Of a stretch of DNA of 64,000 nucleotides, positions 44,040 to 52,183 are shown piece after piece. The position numbers were made by a program, and so were the translations under genes. How positions within the stretch are numbered: the stretch's first letter is position 1; every line of letters starts with the position of its first letter. The notes under the pieces are model-generated. The model saw nothing but the letters and a program-made list of their open reading frames with translations, did no database searches and was not told where the DNA came from. Source of the DNA: Azospirillum lipoferum 4B (lineage in GTDB: Bacteria > Pseudomonadota > Alphaproteobacteria > Azospirillales > Azospirillaceae); the NCBI RefSeq assembly GCF_000283655.1, contig NC_016588.1, positions 62,001 through 126,000 of the forward strand. Direction: 5' to 3'.

Positions 44040-45011
44040 TCAGCTTGCGGATACCGGTGGATGATTGCGGGCGGTCGCCATCTTATCGGCATTGCCCCCA
44101 TAAAAGAGGGCCACACTGTCCCATGCGGCGCTTTCCGACCAGCCGAGGGCATGTCCATCGATGCGGTCGGTGTTGAGGCGAACGGCCGGTTCGGTGAACT
44201 CCGTCTGCTCCAGCAGTTCCAATGGGCAATCCATCGCCAGGCGCGGCGCCAGTTCGCGGGCGAAGCGCTGGGCGAAGGCGCCCTGGCTTTCGACGTAGCC
44301 GCTGGGATTCAGCTTCGTCACTCCTTGGCTGCTGGCGACCCGTTCGGCGAACTTGGCATAGGCGCAGGCCAGAAGGCTGACATGGATATTGTCCCGAACA
44401 TAGAGCGGGGTGCGGACACGCGGAACCTCCCCACGCTGCCAGCACCCTACCAGATAGGCGCAAAAGCGCGGCTCTTCGAAGGGGCCAAAGGGGTTGGCAA
44501 TGACGAACTTGCCGAACGGAACGCCGAGCACACCGCACCAATAATCGAAAACCTGTGCGGTCAGTCCTTTGGACAAGCCATAAGGGGAGAAGGCGCGCAA
44601 CGGCGTATCGCCCGCGCCTTCATTCTGTTCGAATACGCTGCCGGTCAGCACAATGCCGCGCAGTCCGCGTTTGAGCAGGGTGCGCAATATCTGGGGCAAT
44701 GCAAGGCTGTTTTCCGCCACCGCTGCAGCGACATCGAAGTCGGGGCTGCGATAATTCCCGACGTGTGCCGCGTGATGACACAGCAGATCCCACCTGCCGT
44801 CGGCAAGCTCAAGGAAACGCGTTCCGCCGAACGGACAGTCCCAGACGACCTCCGCAACGCGGGCCAACTCGGAGACGCGCGTGCCGCGCAAGCCGCTATA
44901 CTCGACGGCGGAACGCCGCAGGGGGGCTGTCACCTCGTGCCCCGCCGCGCTGAGTGCCTGGGCAAACCAGAGGCCGGTGAAGGAACTGGCTCCGGTCAGC
45001 AGAATTCTCAC
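44040..45011 (-). CDS. NAD-dependent sugar epimerase/dehydratase (extended SDR)
   Basis: 323 residues, ATG 45011 overlapping the RmlC-like stop (ATGA). TGASSFTG (6-13) is the cofactor loop, and catalytic Y144-x3-K148 sits in SPYGLSKG. NPFGPFEEPRFCAYLVG and LYVRDNIHVSLLACAYAKF are typical substrate-domain segments of nucleotide-sugar reductases and epimerases. Its coupling with an RmlC-type 3,5-epimerase suggests they act in turn on one nucleotide-sugar, with this enzyme as the reductase step. The exact sugar is unknown. Confidence 0.82.
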   Translation of the reverse strand: MRILLTGASSFTGLWFAQALSAAGHEVTAPLRRSAVEYSGLRGTRVSELARVAEVVWDCPFGGTRFLELADGRWDLLCHHAAHVGNYRSPDFDVAAAVAENSLALPQILRTLLKRGLRGIVLTGSVFEQNEGAGDTPLRAFSPYGLSKGLTAQVFDYWCGVLGVPFGKFVIANPFGPFEEPRFCAYLVGCWQRGEVPRVRTPLYVRDNIHVSLLACAYAKFAERVASSQGVTKLNPSGYVESQGAFAQRFARELAPRLAMDCPLELLEQTEFTEPAVRLNTDRIDGHALGWSESAAWDSVALFYGGNADKMATARNHPPVSAS

Positions 45012-45574
45012 AACAGCCCCCGCAACCGCTCCACACCATGAAAGTCCGGATCAAAGTCAGGCCAACTCTGGTCCTTGACCGACATCTCGGTCGGCTGCAG
45101 TGGCCAGTCGACGCCAAATCTAGGATCGTCGAAGCGCACCCCTCGCTCATTTTGGGGGCTATAGGCCTCACTCACCAGATAGACCACCTCGGTCTCATCA
45201 GCCAAGGTGAGAAAAGCGTGGGCGCAACCGCGGGGAACATACATCATCGAACGGTTCTCCGCGCTCAATTCGGCCCCGAACCACTTTCCATAGCTGGGCG
45301 AATCGGGGCGCAGATCGAGGACCACGTCATAAAGAGCCCCGCGGACGCAGCGGATCAGCTTGATCTCTGCCGCCGGAGCCAATTGATAATGAAACCCGCG
45401 CAATGTGCCCGCTTTGCTGGTTACCGAATTGTTAAGCTGAACCACCGAGATGGGCCAGCCAGCCTCACCGAATTCCCGTTCGCAGAACATCCGGGCGAAG
45501 AAACCGCGCTCATCCCCACGTTTCTCCAGTTCGACGAGGCAGGCTCCGGTCAGCGGGGTGGCGTGGAACTTCAT
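45008..45574 (-). CDS. rmlC-like: dTDP-4-dehydrorhamnose 3,5-epimerase-like protein
   Basis: 188 residues from ATG 45574, preceded by GAGGGG. KRGDERGFFARMFCEREFGE, LRGFHYQ (catalytic His), KLIRCVRGALYDVVLDLR (Lys and Arg), and MYVPRGCAHAFLTL follow the RmlC cupin order; the usual GFAHGF is CAHAF here. Length matches RmlC (180-190). RmlA, RmlB and RmlD are not in the window, so it either uses dTDP-sugars made elsewhere or epimerises another 4-keto sugar. A structured leader lies just upstream. Confidence 0.85.
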   Translation of the reverse strand: MKFHATPLTGACLVELEKRGDERGFFARMFCEREFGEAGWPISVVQLNNSVTSKAGTLRGFHYQLAPAAEIKLIRCVRGALYDVVLDLRPDSPSYGKWFGAELSAENRSMMYVPRGCAHAFLTLADETEVVYLVSEAYSPQNERGVRFDDPRFGVDWPLQPTEMSVKDQSWPDFDPDFHGVERLRGLL

Positions 45575-45598
45575 GATCCCCTCACGGCTTGGCGATAG

Positions 45599-45670
45599 GC
45601 TGGGGCAACAGGAACCGGGACGAGGGCAAGGCAGCCTTGCTGCAAGTGCCCTCTGAAACTTGCCCCAAGC
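45599..45670. other. Nested inverted repeats in a divergent leader
   Basis: Outer arms TGGGGCAA (45601-45608) and TTGCCCCA (45660-45667) enclose GAGGGCA (45622-45628) and TGCCCTC (45647-45653). A second, mutually exclusive hairpin GCAAGG-CAG-CCTTGC (45626-45640) overlaps the inner arm. The element starts 25 bases upstream of the RmlC-like start and would be in its leader RNA, or act as a DNA operator for both divergent genes. Confidence 0.5.
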
Positions 45671-45778
45671 TGCCGGTCGCCAGAAGCGGATTCTGTGTGT
45701 GGCCACCGGATTTGCCGATCGGCTTGGTCTCGTCTAGAAAAAGCCCAGCGACCGATCATTGGAAAGGAAGGGTGCAGC

Positions 45779-46186
45779 ATGATGCGGGTCCTAGATGATG
45801 TGGCTCATCTGCCGTCGACCGTTCCGCTGTTCGTATTCGGCGCCGGACAGGGAGGACATCTGGTGGTTCGGGCCATCCGGCGTCGGCCGCAGATGCGTAT
45901 CGAGGCTGTGATCGATACCTATAAGCGTGGTGAGGTTAACGGCATTCCCGTCATCACGCCGGCTGAGTTCTTCGAGCGCGCCAAGCCGGACACGCCGGTC
46001 GTAATTGCCAGCATGTATATGGACGAGATCAAGCTCCAATTGGCAGCTCATGGTGTCCGCAACCTTTACAATCTTTATCCCTTCGTTCGCAATCAACTGG
46101 CGGAAGCTCGCTACAGGAGGGACCGGCTGCGTGCCGCCCTGATTCTGACCGCCACGGTGGCCGCAGCTTGGTTTTTGGCTGCTTGA
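45779..46186 (+). CDS. Stand-alone FGAG Rossmann-like module with C-terminal membrane segment
   Basis: 135 residues from ATG 45779 with GGAAGG upstream. Residues 16-110 hold a small nucleotide-binding-like fold: PLFVFGAGQGGHLVVRAI (GAGQGG at 21-26), then RIEAVIDTYKRGEVNGIPVI and TPVVIASMYMDEIKLQLAA. A hydrophobic helix ends the protein (ALILTATVAAAWFLAA). The same module forms the C-terminus of two other proteins in this cluster and resembles the N-terminal sugar-nucleotide-binding domain of PglD. No catalytic acetyltransferase domain follows. Lone plus-strand gene among minus-strand neighbours; lower GC than they are. Confidence 0.65.
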   Translation: MMRVLDDVAHLPSTVPLFVFGAGQGGHLVVRAIRRRPQMRIEAVIDTYKRGEVNGIPVITPAEFFERAKPDTPVVIASMYMDEIKLQLAAHGVRNLYNLYPFVRNQLAEARYRRDRLRAALILTATVAAAWFLAA

Positions 46187-46203
46187 CAAAAGAGCTCATC
46201 CCT

Positions 46204-46239
46204 CCGCTCCTGCAACCGCTCAAATCCCTTCAGGAGCGG
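46204..46239. terminator. Inverted repeat between convergent genes
   Basis: A perfect 9-bp pair CCGCTCCTG (46204-46212) and CAGGAGCGG (46231-46239) encloses an 18-base loop that contains the stop codon of the radical SAM gene. It may terminate transcription from either side. Confidence 0.45.
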
Positions 46240-47779
46240 CCGCTTCGATGAAATCGTTGCTCTCCGCGGCGTTCATACCCTTCTTGTAGCGGACGAATTT
46301 CGAATCGTTGACCCGTTCCCAGGCACTGCGCCGGATGTCTTCCAATTCGGCCGGCGAAACCAAGGTGTTGACCATGCTGGCCCGGCTCCAGTTCAGCCGG
46401 TCGGGATCGTACTCTTCCGACAAGTGGCCGCCGGCGATGGCCATATCGAACAGCCGTGTTCCAGGCAGCGGGATCACCAGCATGAAGCTGGCGGCATCGA
46501 GACCGCAGTCGCGATGCCATTGTGCCATAGCGATGGTGGCCTCGATTTCCTCCCTCGTCTCGTCGGGATAACCGATCATGTAGTTGCCGGTGACCCCAAG
46601 GCCATGATCCTTGCAGGCGCGGATCAGGCCTTCGATGTCGCAGCGTTCCACATTCCATTTGGAGGAGGCATAGCGGGAAATGATCCGCTGAGAGGCCGAT
46701 TCGAACGGCAGGGCAACCTGCTTGAATCCCGATTCGACGAGCAGTTCGATCAGTTCGATGTCCGGTTCCAGCCGGTTGCCGGTGCCGCTCTTGCGCAGCA
46801 GATGGATGATGTTGACGCCGTTGACGTCGAAAATTTCAAAACCTGACGTTCGGACGCTGCGGATCAGATCGATGCCACGCCGTTTCATGCCGAACAGGGA
46901 ATCGTCCTCGATGAAAACCTGCTTCACGCCGAGATCGCGCAGGCGGTCGAGTTCCACCATGACCCGCTCGGTCGACTTGACGCGGAACTTGCCGATGGGG
47001 CCAGCGACATCGCCATCCGCCTCGCCCGAGATGTGGCAGTAGCTGCACGTGAAGACGCAGCCCAGAGATGTCATCATAGAGGCGTAACGGAGTTCCTGCC
47101 CCTCCTTGAAATGACCGCCATGCGGACGGGCGATCTTCCAGTATCGCTCGTTGGGCAGCAGTTCCCATGCCGGGATCGGCAGATCATCCAGGTTCCAGAC
47201 GACATCGCCGGCCGAAGCCGGGGTCGACAGAATCCGATCGCCCGCCATGAAAGCGAGTCCGGGGATCGCCCCCCAGTCCCTGTCACCGCGGCGAACGGCA
47301 TCGACAATCGCGACGATCGTGCGCTCCGCCTCCGACAAGCAGACGAGATCGACACCGGCGGCGAAGAATACCTTCAACCGGTTACGCGCATTCACACCAC
47401 CGGACACCACCAGCTTATCGGGGAAGTGCCGCTTGATGAGCCGCACCGTCGACAGGACCATCGTCTCCTGATCGGTGAAGATGGATGTGATGCCGATAAT
47501 GTCTGCGCCGGCAACCTCTTCCAGGATTCTGTCTTCGGAAACCCCGGTTCGCAGCAGGCCGCTCGGCAGGCTGCTGGAGCGGTAGAAGACCTGGTCCAGT
47601 TCATCCTTCTCATTGCCGACGCAGGCGTCGAACACGCGCACCTCGATACCGGCCTGCAGCAAGGCCCCCCCCAGGCTGGGATAGGCCAGGGAGCCGTTAG
47701 GCTTGCACATGTACCCTGGCCATGCCTGATGCGGCGGATAGAGCAAAAGGACTTTGGGAGCTCTGATGGCTTCCGACAT
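46220..47779 (-). CDS. B12-binding-type radical SAM protein
   Basis: 519 residues from ATG 47779 (AAAGAG five bases before it). The N-terminal 200 residues form the Rossmann-like domain of B12-dependent radical SAM enzymes (VLLLYPPHQAWPG, ADIIGITSIFTDQETMVLS, VVSGGVNA). The iron-sulfur motif is C241-x3-C245-x2-C248 in SLGCVFTCSYCHIS, followed by a TIM-barrel-like region (KQVFIEDDSLFGM, GNYMIGYPDETREEIEATI). The usual DxHxxG of cobalamin binding is not evident, so cobalamin may be absent or loosely bound. Such proteins methylate or rearrange sugars and many other substrates; a modification of the surface glycan is likely from context only. Confidence 0.82.
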   Translation of the reverse strand: MSEAIRAPKVLLLYPPHQAWPGYMCKPNGSLAYPSLGGALLQAGIEVRVFDACVGNEKDELDQVFYRSSSLPSGLLRTGVSEDRILEEVAGADIIGITSIFTDQETMVLSTVRLIKRHFPDKLVVSGGVNARNRLKVFFAAGVDLVCLSEAERTIVAIVDAVRRGDRDWGAIPGLAFMAGDRILSTPASAGDVVWNLDDLPIPAWELLPNERYWKIARPHGGHFKEGQELRYASMMTSLGCVFTCSYCHISGEADGDVAGPIGKFRVKSTERVMVELDRLRDLGVKQVFIEDDSLFGMKRRGIDLIRSVRTSGFEIFDVNGVNIIHLLRKSGTGNRLEPDIELIELLVESGFKQVALPFESASQRIISRYASSKWNVERCDIEGLIRACKDHGLGVTGNYMIGYPDETREEIEATIAMAQWHRDCGLDAASFMLVIPLPGTRLFDMAIAGGHLSEEYDPDRLNWSRASMVNTLVSPAELEDIRRSAWERVNDSKFVRYKKGMNAAESNDFIEAAAPEGI

Positions 47780-47997
47780 GAGCACTCTTTCGCAAGGAAA
47801 CCCGATGAACCGCCCCAGAGCCTCCCCCGTCGGTAATCTTCTGGAGGACCGGATGGCTGATGAGGGGATGGACAGAGTAGCAGGCTTGTCGTGTCAGAAC
47901 CATAAAGGCGGCGGTCGCCAGTCGGTCGGAGCGTTAATTCGCAATCGGAGCGACGGGAGGACCGACTGCTTATGGAAATCAGAACCGTTGACGATCC

Positions 47998-49230
47998 TCA
48001 GAGCCTTTGGTCGAGGTTTCGCCCAGTTTCGATATGGCGGAAATGCGGCACAACCGCAGAGATCCGCTCCAGGGCCATGGCCTTGTCGAATGCCGCCCCG
48101 CCGTGCAGGACGCTTTCCAGCATGACCAGCAACCGTTCAACGCTCTTCGGTGGGGCAGATGTGTAACTGACTCCTCGTAGGGCATCGAAACCAAGATCAA
48201 TTATGGTTTCGTCATTACCAACGAACTCCTCGTAGGGCTTTTCCCCACTGGTGTCGCGAGCGGTGATGAGTACAGGATAGCGTCCCACAGCCATATCATG
48301 ATCGACGATTTGACATGCAGAACGCTCATCTTCATAAAATTCAGCTTTTAAGCCAAAGCGCGCCAAAAAAGCTTTGGCAATGTCGGACAGGTCGCGCAGA
48401 TGCGTTTCTGGCATCAGGTCGGGAACGATGATGGTGCGGTGTGGCGCCCGGAAGGCTGCCAGCAGGCAGATATGCCCGGCCTCCTCCGGCGACACGAAAT
48501 AGCGGCGGGTCTCCTGAGGCACAGCCAGCGGCTGGCGCTTCAGCATGCGCTGAAAGAAACCGTGGAGAAGGCTGCCGTCGGAAAAGGCGACATTCGCGAA
48601 GCGGGCCGAGGTGGCATGGGCAAGGGTCTGTCCCGGCGCCCCATCGAACACGATATGCTCGGCAACCCGCTTGCTGGCCCCCATCAGGTTGACCGGATTG
48701 GCCGCCTTGTCGGTGGACACGGAGAAATAGCGGCGGTCATGGCCGTAGCGCCGCAGCCATGACAGGAACCGCGCCTGCTTGACCAGATTGGTATCGAGCA
48801 TCTGAAGCAGGGACCAGGGGTCCTTCTCGGAGCGCACATGCTTGAGGGCTGCGAAGTTCAGCACGGCATCGTAGGGAGGCTGCTCGCTCAGGAACAGGCG
48901 GGTCGGGGTGGCGCCATAGTCGATCGGGAAGGTGCGGAAGTCGGCGACCGGCAGCCCGGCCGGCCGGCCCCTCAGCGTTCGCACCAGTTCCACGAGATTG
49001 TTCTCGCTCTGGTCGATGACATGCAGGGCGGCCGGTGCGCGGGCGGCAAGTTCCGTGACCACCTGGGAGCCGATGCTGCCGGCGCCGCCGACGACAAGGA
49101 TGCGCCGGCCGGCGACCGCATCCTCGATCTCCAGCCGGTTGCGGGCGATGTCCGCCGCGAACAGGCTGTCGCTTCGGCCGGTGGCGACCTCGGCCAGAGT
49201 GGAGGGATCGAAGGGTCGGAACTCAGGCAT
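47998..49230 (-). CDS. legB-like: UDP-GlcNAc-type 4,6-dehydratase (non-inverting, LegB-like)
   Basis: 410 residues from ATG 49230, overlapping the 2-epimerase gene by eight bases. The cofactor loop GGAGSIGS (48-55) is intact. The active-site segment is SVSTDKAANPVNLMGASKR: Asp174, Lys175 and Lys187 are present, and Met183 replaces the Tyr of the inverting enzymes (PseB/FlaA1). This is the pattern of WbpM/PglF/LegB dehydratases, which keep C5 configuration. A ~45-residue N-terminal extension is normal for this subgroup. It would give the 4-keto-6-deoxy sugar that the LegC-type aminotransferase uses. First enzyme of the predicted legionaminic-type pathway. Confidence 0.88.
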   Translation of the reverse strand: MPEFRPFDPSTLAEVATGRSDSLFAADIARNRLEIEDAVAGRRILVVGGAGSIGSQVVTELAARAPAALHVIDQSENNLVELVRTLRGRPAGLPVADFRTFPIDYGATPTRLFLSEQPPYDAVLNFAALKHVRSEKDPWSLLQMLDTNLVKQARFLSWLRRYGHDRRYFSVSTDKAANPVNLMGASKRVAEHIVFDGAPGQTLAHATSARFANVAFSDGSLLHGFFQRMLKRQPLAVPQETRRYFVSPEEAGHICLLAAFRAPHRTIIVPDLMPETHLRDLSDIAKAFLARFGLKAEFYEDERSACQIVDHDMAVGRYPVLITARDTSGEKPYEEFVGNDETIIDLGFDALRGVSYTSAPPKSVERLLVMLESVLHGGAAFDKAMALERISAVVPHFRHIETGRNLDQRL

Positions 49231-50401
49231 TATCGACCGCCATCGGGAAAAGATCATGGAAAGGCTTGCGGATCAGGGCCGGGAAGTCCGGCACCTCCCG
49301 CAGGACACCGACGATCCGTTCAGCGGCATGGCCGTCGCCGAACGGATTGACCACGCCGGACGTGTCGAGCGTGAAGGCCTGCCGGATTGCCACCGCGATG
49401 GCGTCGGCCTGCGGGGGCACGTCGATCACAGATGTGGCGCGCGGCCGCCCCTTCTGGCGGTCGCCGATATTGACGGTCGGCTTGCCAAAGCTTGGTACTT
49501 CGGCCAGGCCACTCGAAGAGTTGCCGACCACGGCGTCCACCGCGGCGATTGCCGAGCAGTAGCGCCGGTGACCGAGCGAGGCGACGGCGACGGCATTGGA
49601 ATGTTCGCGGACGAACTCCTCCACCATGCCGGCCAGCAGGCGCCCCTCATTGTCGGCATTGGGCAGGGTGAACAGCAGTCCGACCTCATCACCCAACCCG
49701 TGAAGCGCATTCAGCAACTGGGCGAACTCCGCCGCCGACTCGCCGGGCCGGAGCGTGACCGGATGGTGGGTGACCAGCAGATTGCGGGCGCGCGGGCTGA
49801 GCTTCACCTCGCGCCAGAACATTTCCGGTGGCAGGCGCTCCACCCGCAACAGGGTGTCCAGGCTGGGGCTGCCGACCGCATGGACCCTCCAGGGCTCCTC
49901 GCCCAACTGGATGACGCGGCGGCGCGAGGCGACGGTGGCGGTGAAATGCAGATGCGCCATCTTGGTCAGGGCATGGCGGATCGCCTCGTCATAGGCCCCT
50001 TCCGTCGTGTCGCCGCCATAGAGATGGGCCATCGGAATGCGAGCCAGCAGCCCGGCCTGCGCGGCAGCCAGGATCTCGAAGCGGTCGCCCAGCACGAGCA
50101 GAAGATCGGGGCGCAGACGATCCAGCACGTCGGCAAAGCCGATGATGCCAAGACCGACGGATTTGGCCACGCCGACACCGGTATCGCTGGACAGAAGCAT
50201 CTCCACCCGGGCGTCGATCGCAAAGCCGTCGTCTTCGATCTCCCGATGGGTCAATCCATAGTCCGGCGACAGGTGCATGCCTGTTGCCACCACCTGCAGG
50301 ATCATCCCGGCCTCGGCACGGATGGCGGTCATGACCGGCGCAAGGTGGCCGTAATCCGCACGCGAACCGGTGACCACGCAGATACGCCGGACATCGGGCA
50401 T
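49223..50401 (-). CDS. legG/neuC-like: Hydrolysing UDP-sugar 2-epimerase (LegG/NeuC)
   Basis: 392 residues from ATG 50401 with AAAGGAA six bases upstream. It contains VVTGSRADYGHLAPVM, LVLGDRFEILAAAQAG, HLYGGDTTEGAYDEAIRHA, LVTHHPVT, and the closing VVGNSSSGLAEVPSFGKPTV plus NIGDRQKGR, all standard for the NeuC group of hydrolysing 2-epimerases. It removes UDP while inverting C2 to give the free mannose-type sugar used by NeuB/LegI. It is a NeuC-type protein and not the unrelated PseG hydrolase, which points to legionaminic rather than pseudaminic synthesis. Confidence 0.9.
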   Translation of the reverse strand: MPDVRRICVVTGSRADYGHLAPVMTAIRAEAGMILQVVATGMHLSPDYGLTHREIEDDGFAIDARVEMLLSSDTGVGVAKSVGLGIIGFADVLDRLRPDLLLVLGDRFEILAAAQAGLLARIPMAHLYGGDTTEGAYDEAIRHALTKMAHLHFTATVASRRRVIQLGEEPWRVHAVGSPSLDTLLRVERLPPEMFWREVKLSPRARNLLVTHHPVTLRPGESAAEFAQLLNALHGLGDEVGLLFTLPNADNEGRLLAGMVEEFVREHSNAVAVASLGHRRYCSAIAAVDAVVGNSSSGLAEVPSFGKPTVNIGDRQKGRPRATSVIDVPPQADAIAVAIRQAFTLDTSGVVNPFGDGHAAERIVGVLREVPDFPALIRKPFHDLFPMAVDNA

Positions 50402-50453
50402 GCTATTCCTTTCTCGCGTCTCGCCGAGCCATCGAATGGCCTGCTTCGGGCTT

Positions 50454-51986
50454 TCAGCCATTCCCCGGTACTGGCCCGGTATCGGGCGGGATCATACCGG
50501 CCGGCTTTCCGTCCGCACAAGCGCGGTTCCGTTCTCGCACCCCGCTGGCATCGCCTGCCGGCTCCCTGTGCGCGTCCTCCACCCCGCACAGCCGATCAAC
50601 CAGCGCGAGAAGCCGGGAAGCGTTCCCCCCGTCGAACAGGGCCCAGCGATCCTTTACTTCGGCCTGCGCCGCGACAGCCGCCTCGTAGAATGCCCGATCG
50701 GTGGTCAGGCGCTGCAGAACATCGGTATACTCCGCGGCGGTTTCCACATGGTAGACACCCGGCACCTCGCGATAGTCCGAGTAACGGCAGGCGTAGGCGT
50801 CGTAGTTCACGCATGGAATGCCGCAGGCGATGGCCCAACGGATGGTTGCCGACACGCAGGCGACATACAGGGCGCTCAAGGGAACGAGGGATGCCGTGTC
50901 CTGCCGGGCGATGCGGACGCCGTCGCGCTCGAGCCATGCGCAAGCCTCGATGGGCAGCATCGGATGCAGGCACAACACGACGTTCCAATCGCCGGCGCGC
51001 GCGGCCTCCGCAACCAGGACCTCCAGCCATTCGTCATGCAAAATGAATTCGCAATCCCGTCCCTCGATCTGGATCGGCGGGGGAAGGGAGACCAGAATCA
51101 TCGGTTTGCCTGCTGGCAAGCCCAACTCGGCATAGAGCGCCTCCCGGCGCTGGTCGGCTTCGGTCAGGACTTGGCACAGGAGGTCGTTGTAGAGGGCTCC
51201 AGTCAGAACGAGGCGGCCCTCGTCCAGTCCGCTGCGCCGGTAGTAGTCCAGCATCGCCAGGCTCTCGACCGTCACCGCATCGGCCTGGCTGCTGTTCTGC
51301 ACCCAAGGGAGAGGCGGAGCCAGACCCAGCAGTTCCAGGGCCAGAGCGAACGAGGCGCGCTCGCGCAGGACGGAGCGGCCGCGCAACCGCATGCGCCAAC
51401 GCGGAAACAGCCAACCGACGACGCGGTTGGTCCAGACCCGGTCGCTGCGCTCGATGTCATGGCCGTAGGCGCACAGTGCCTCTTCATGATTGGCAATGGA
51501 AAACGGCACGATCACCGACGGCACCCCCGCATCGTGTCCGGCGCGGATGAATTCCGCCGAACCACAGCCGGGGTAATCCACGGCGAACACCAGCAGAGCC
51601 GGAGCCTGTTCGGCGATCAGACGGCGGGCATGCGACAAGCGGCGGGACAGGGCGACCAGAAGCCCCGGCAGCGTCTGCAGGCCGGCGTGCCCTCCCCCCG
51701 GCACAGGCGGTGCCTCGAAACAGAGCCAGGACACCTTCGCTTCGCGGCAGACTGCCTGATCCCGGGCGAGCGCAGCGTAGCGGTAAGCGAAGACGATGAC
51801 GGGCCGATAATGCTCCGTTCCCATGAGCAGCGCCGCCACACGCCAGAGTTCCCGGAAATGGGACTCGCCGAACACCACCAGAAGAACGCTGCGCCGATGG
51901 CCTGAAGCCCGTGTCCGGTCATGCCGGGGATCAGGGACCAATTCAGTCGACGGGACGGCATCGAGTCGGGGGCGGAGCCGGATCAT
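50454..51986 (-). CDS. Unrecognised GT-B-like capsule/polysaccharide protein
   Basis: 510 residues, ATG 51986, no good SD. Two Rossmann-like halves are visible: RSVLLVVFGESHFRELWRVA near the N-terminus, and KPMILVSLPPPIQIEGRDCE, NVVLCLHPMLPIEACAWLER and VACVSATIRWAIACGIPCVN in the second half, resembling the donor half of 2-epimerase and capsule transferases. The C-terminal 40 residues are charged and probably disordered. Its gene is 52 bases upstream of the LegG/NeuC gene. Probably a transferase or synthase for surface glycan; no characterised relative is recognised. Confidence 0.6.
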   Translation of the reverse strand: MIRLRPRLDAVPSTELVPDPRHDRTRASGHRRSVLLVVFGESHFRELWRVAALLMGTEHYRPVIVFAYRYAALARDQAVCREAKVSWLCFEAPPVPGGGHAGLQTLPGLLVALSRRLSHARRLIAEQAPALLVFAVDYPGCGSAEFIRAGHDAGVPSVIVPFSIANHEEALCAYGHDIERSDRVWTNRVVGWLFPRWRMRLRGRSVLRERASFALALELLGLAPPLPWVQNSSQADAVTVESLAMLDYYRRSGLDEGRLVLTGALYNDLLCQVLTEADQRREALYAELGLPAGKPMILVSLPPPIQIEGRDCEFILHDEWLEVLVAEAARAGDWNVVLCLHPMLPIEACAWLERDGVRIARQDTASLVPLSALYVACVSATIRWAIACGIPCVNYDAYACRYSDYREVPGVYHVETAAEYTDVLQRLTTDRAFYEAAVAAQAEVKDRWALFDGGNASRLLALVDRLCGVEDAHREPAGDASGVRERNRACADGKPAGMIPPDTGPVPGNG

Positions 51987-52183
51987 ACGAGACTGGATTC
52001 CAAAACGTTCCCGAGGCTGCGGCAGAGTGGACTCTGGCCGATTAAGGCAAGTTTAATAGGATGAAGCTCTTAGTCGCCTGCAAGGGCGCCTACACCCCCC
52101 ATGCGTTGTCGGGGCTGACCGGACAGAAGGAAAGCCGGCACGAACGGGGCGCTACGGATGGATGACAGACCGGAGGAAAGACC

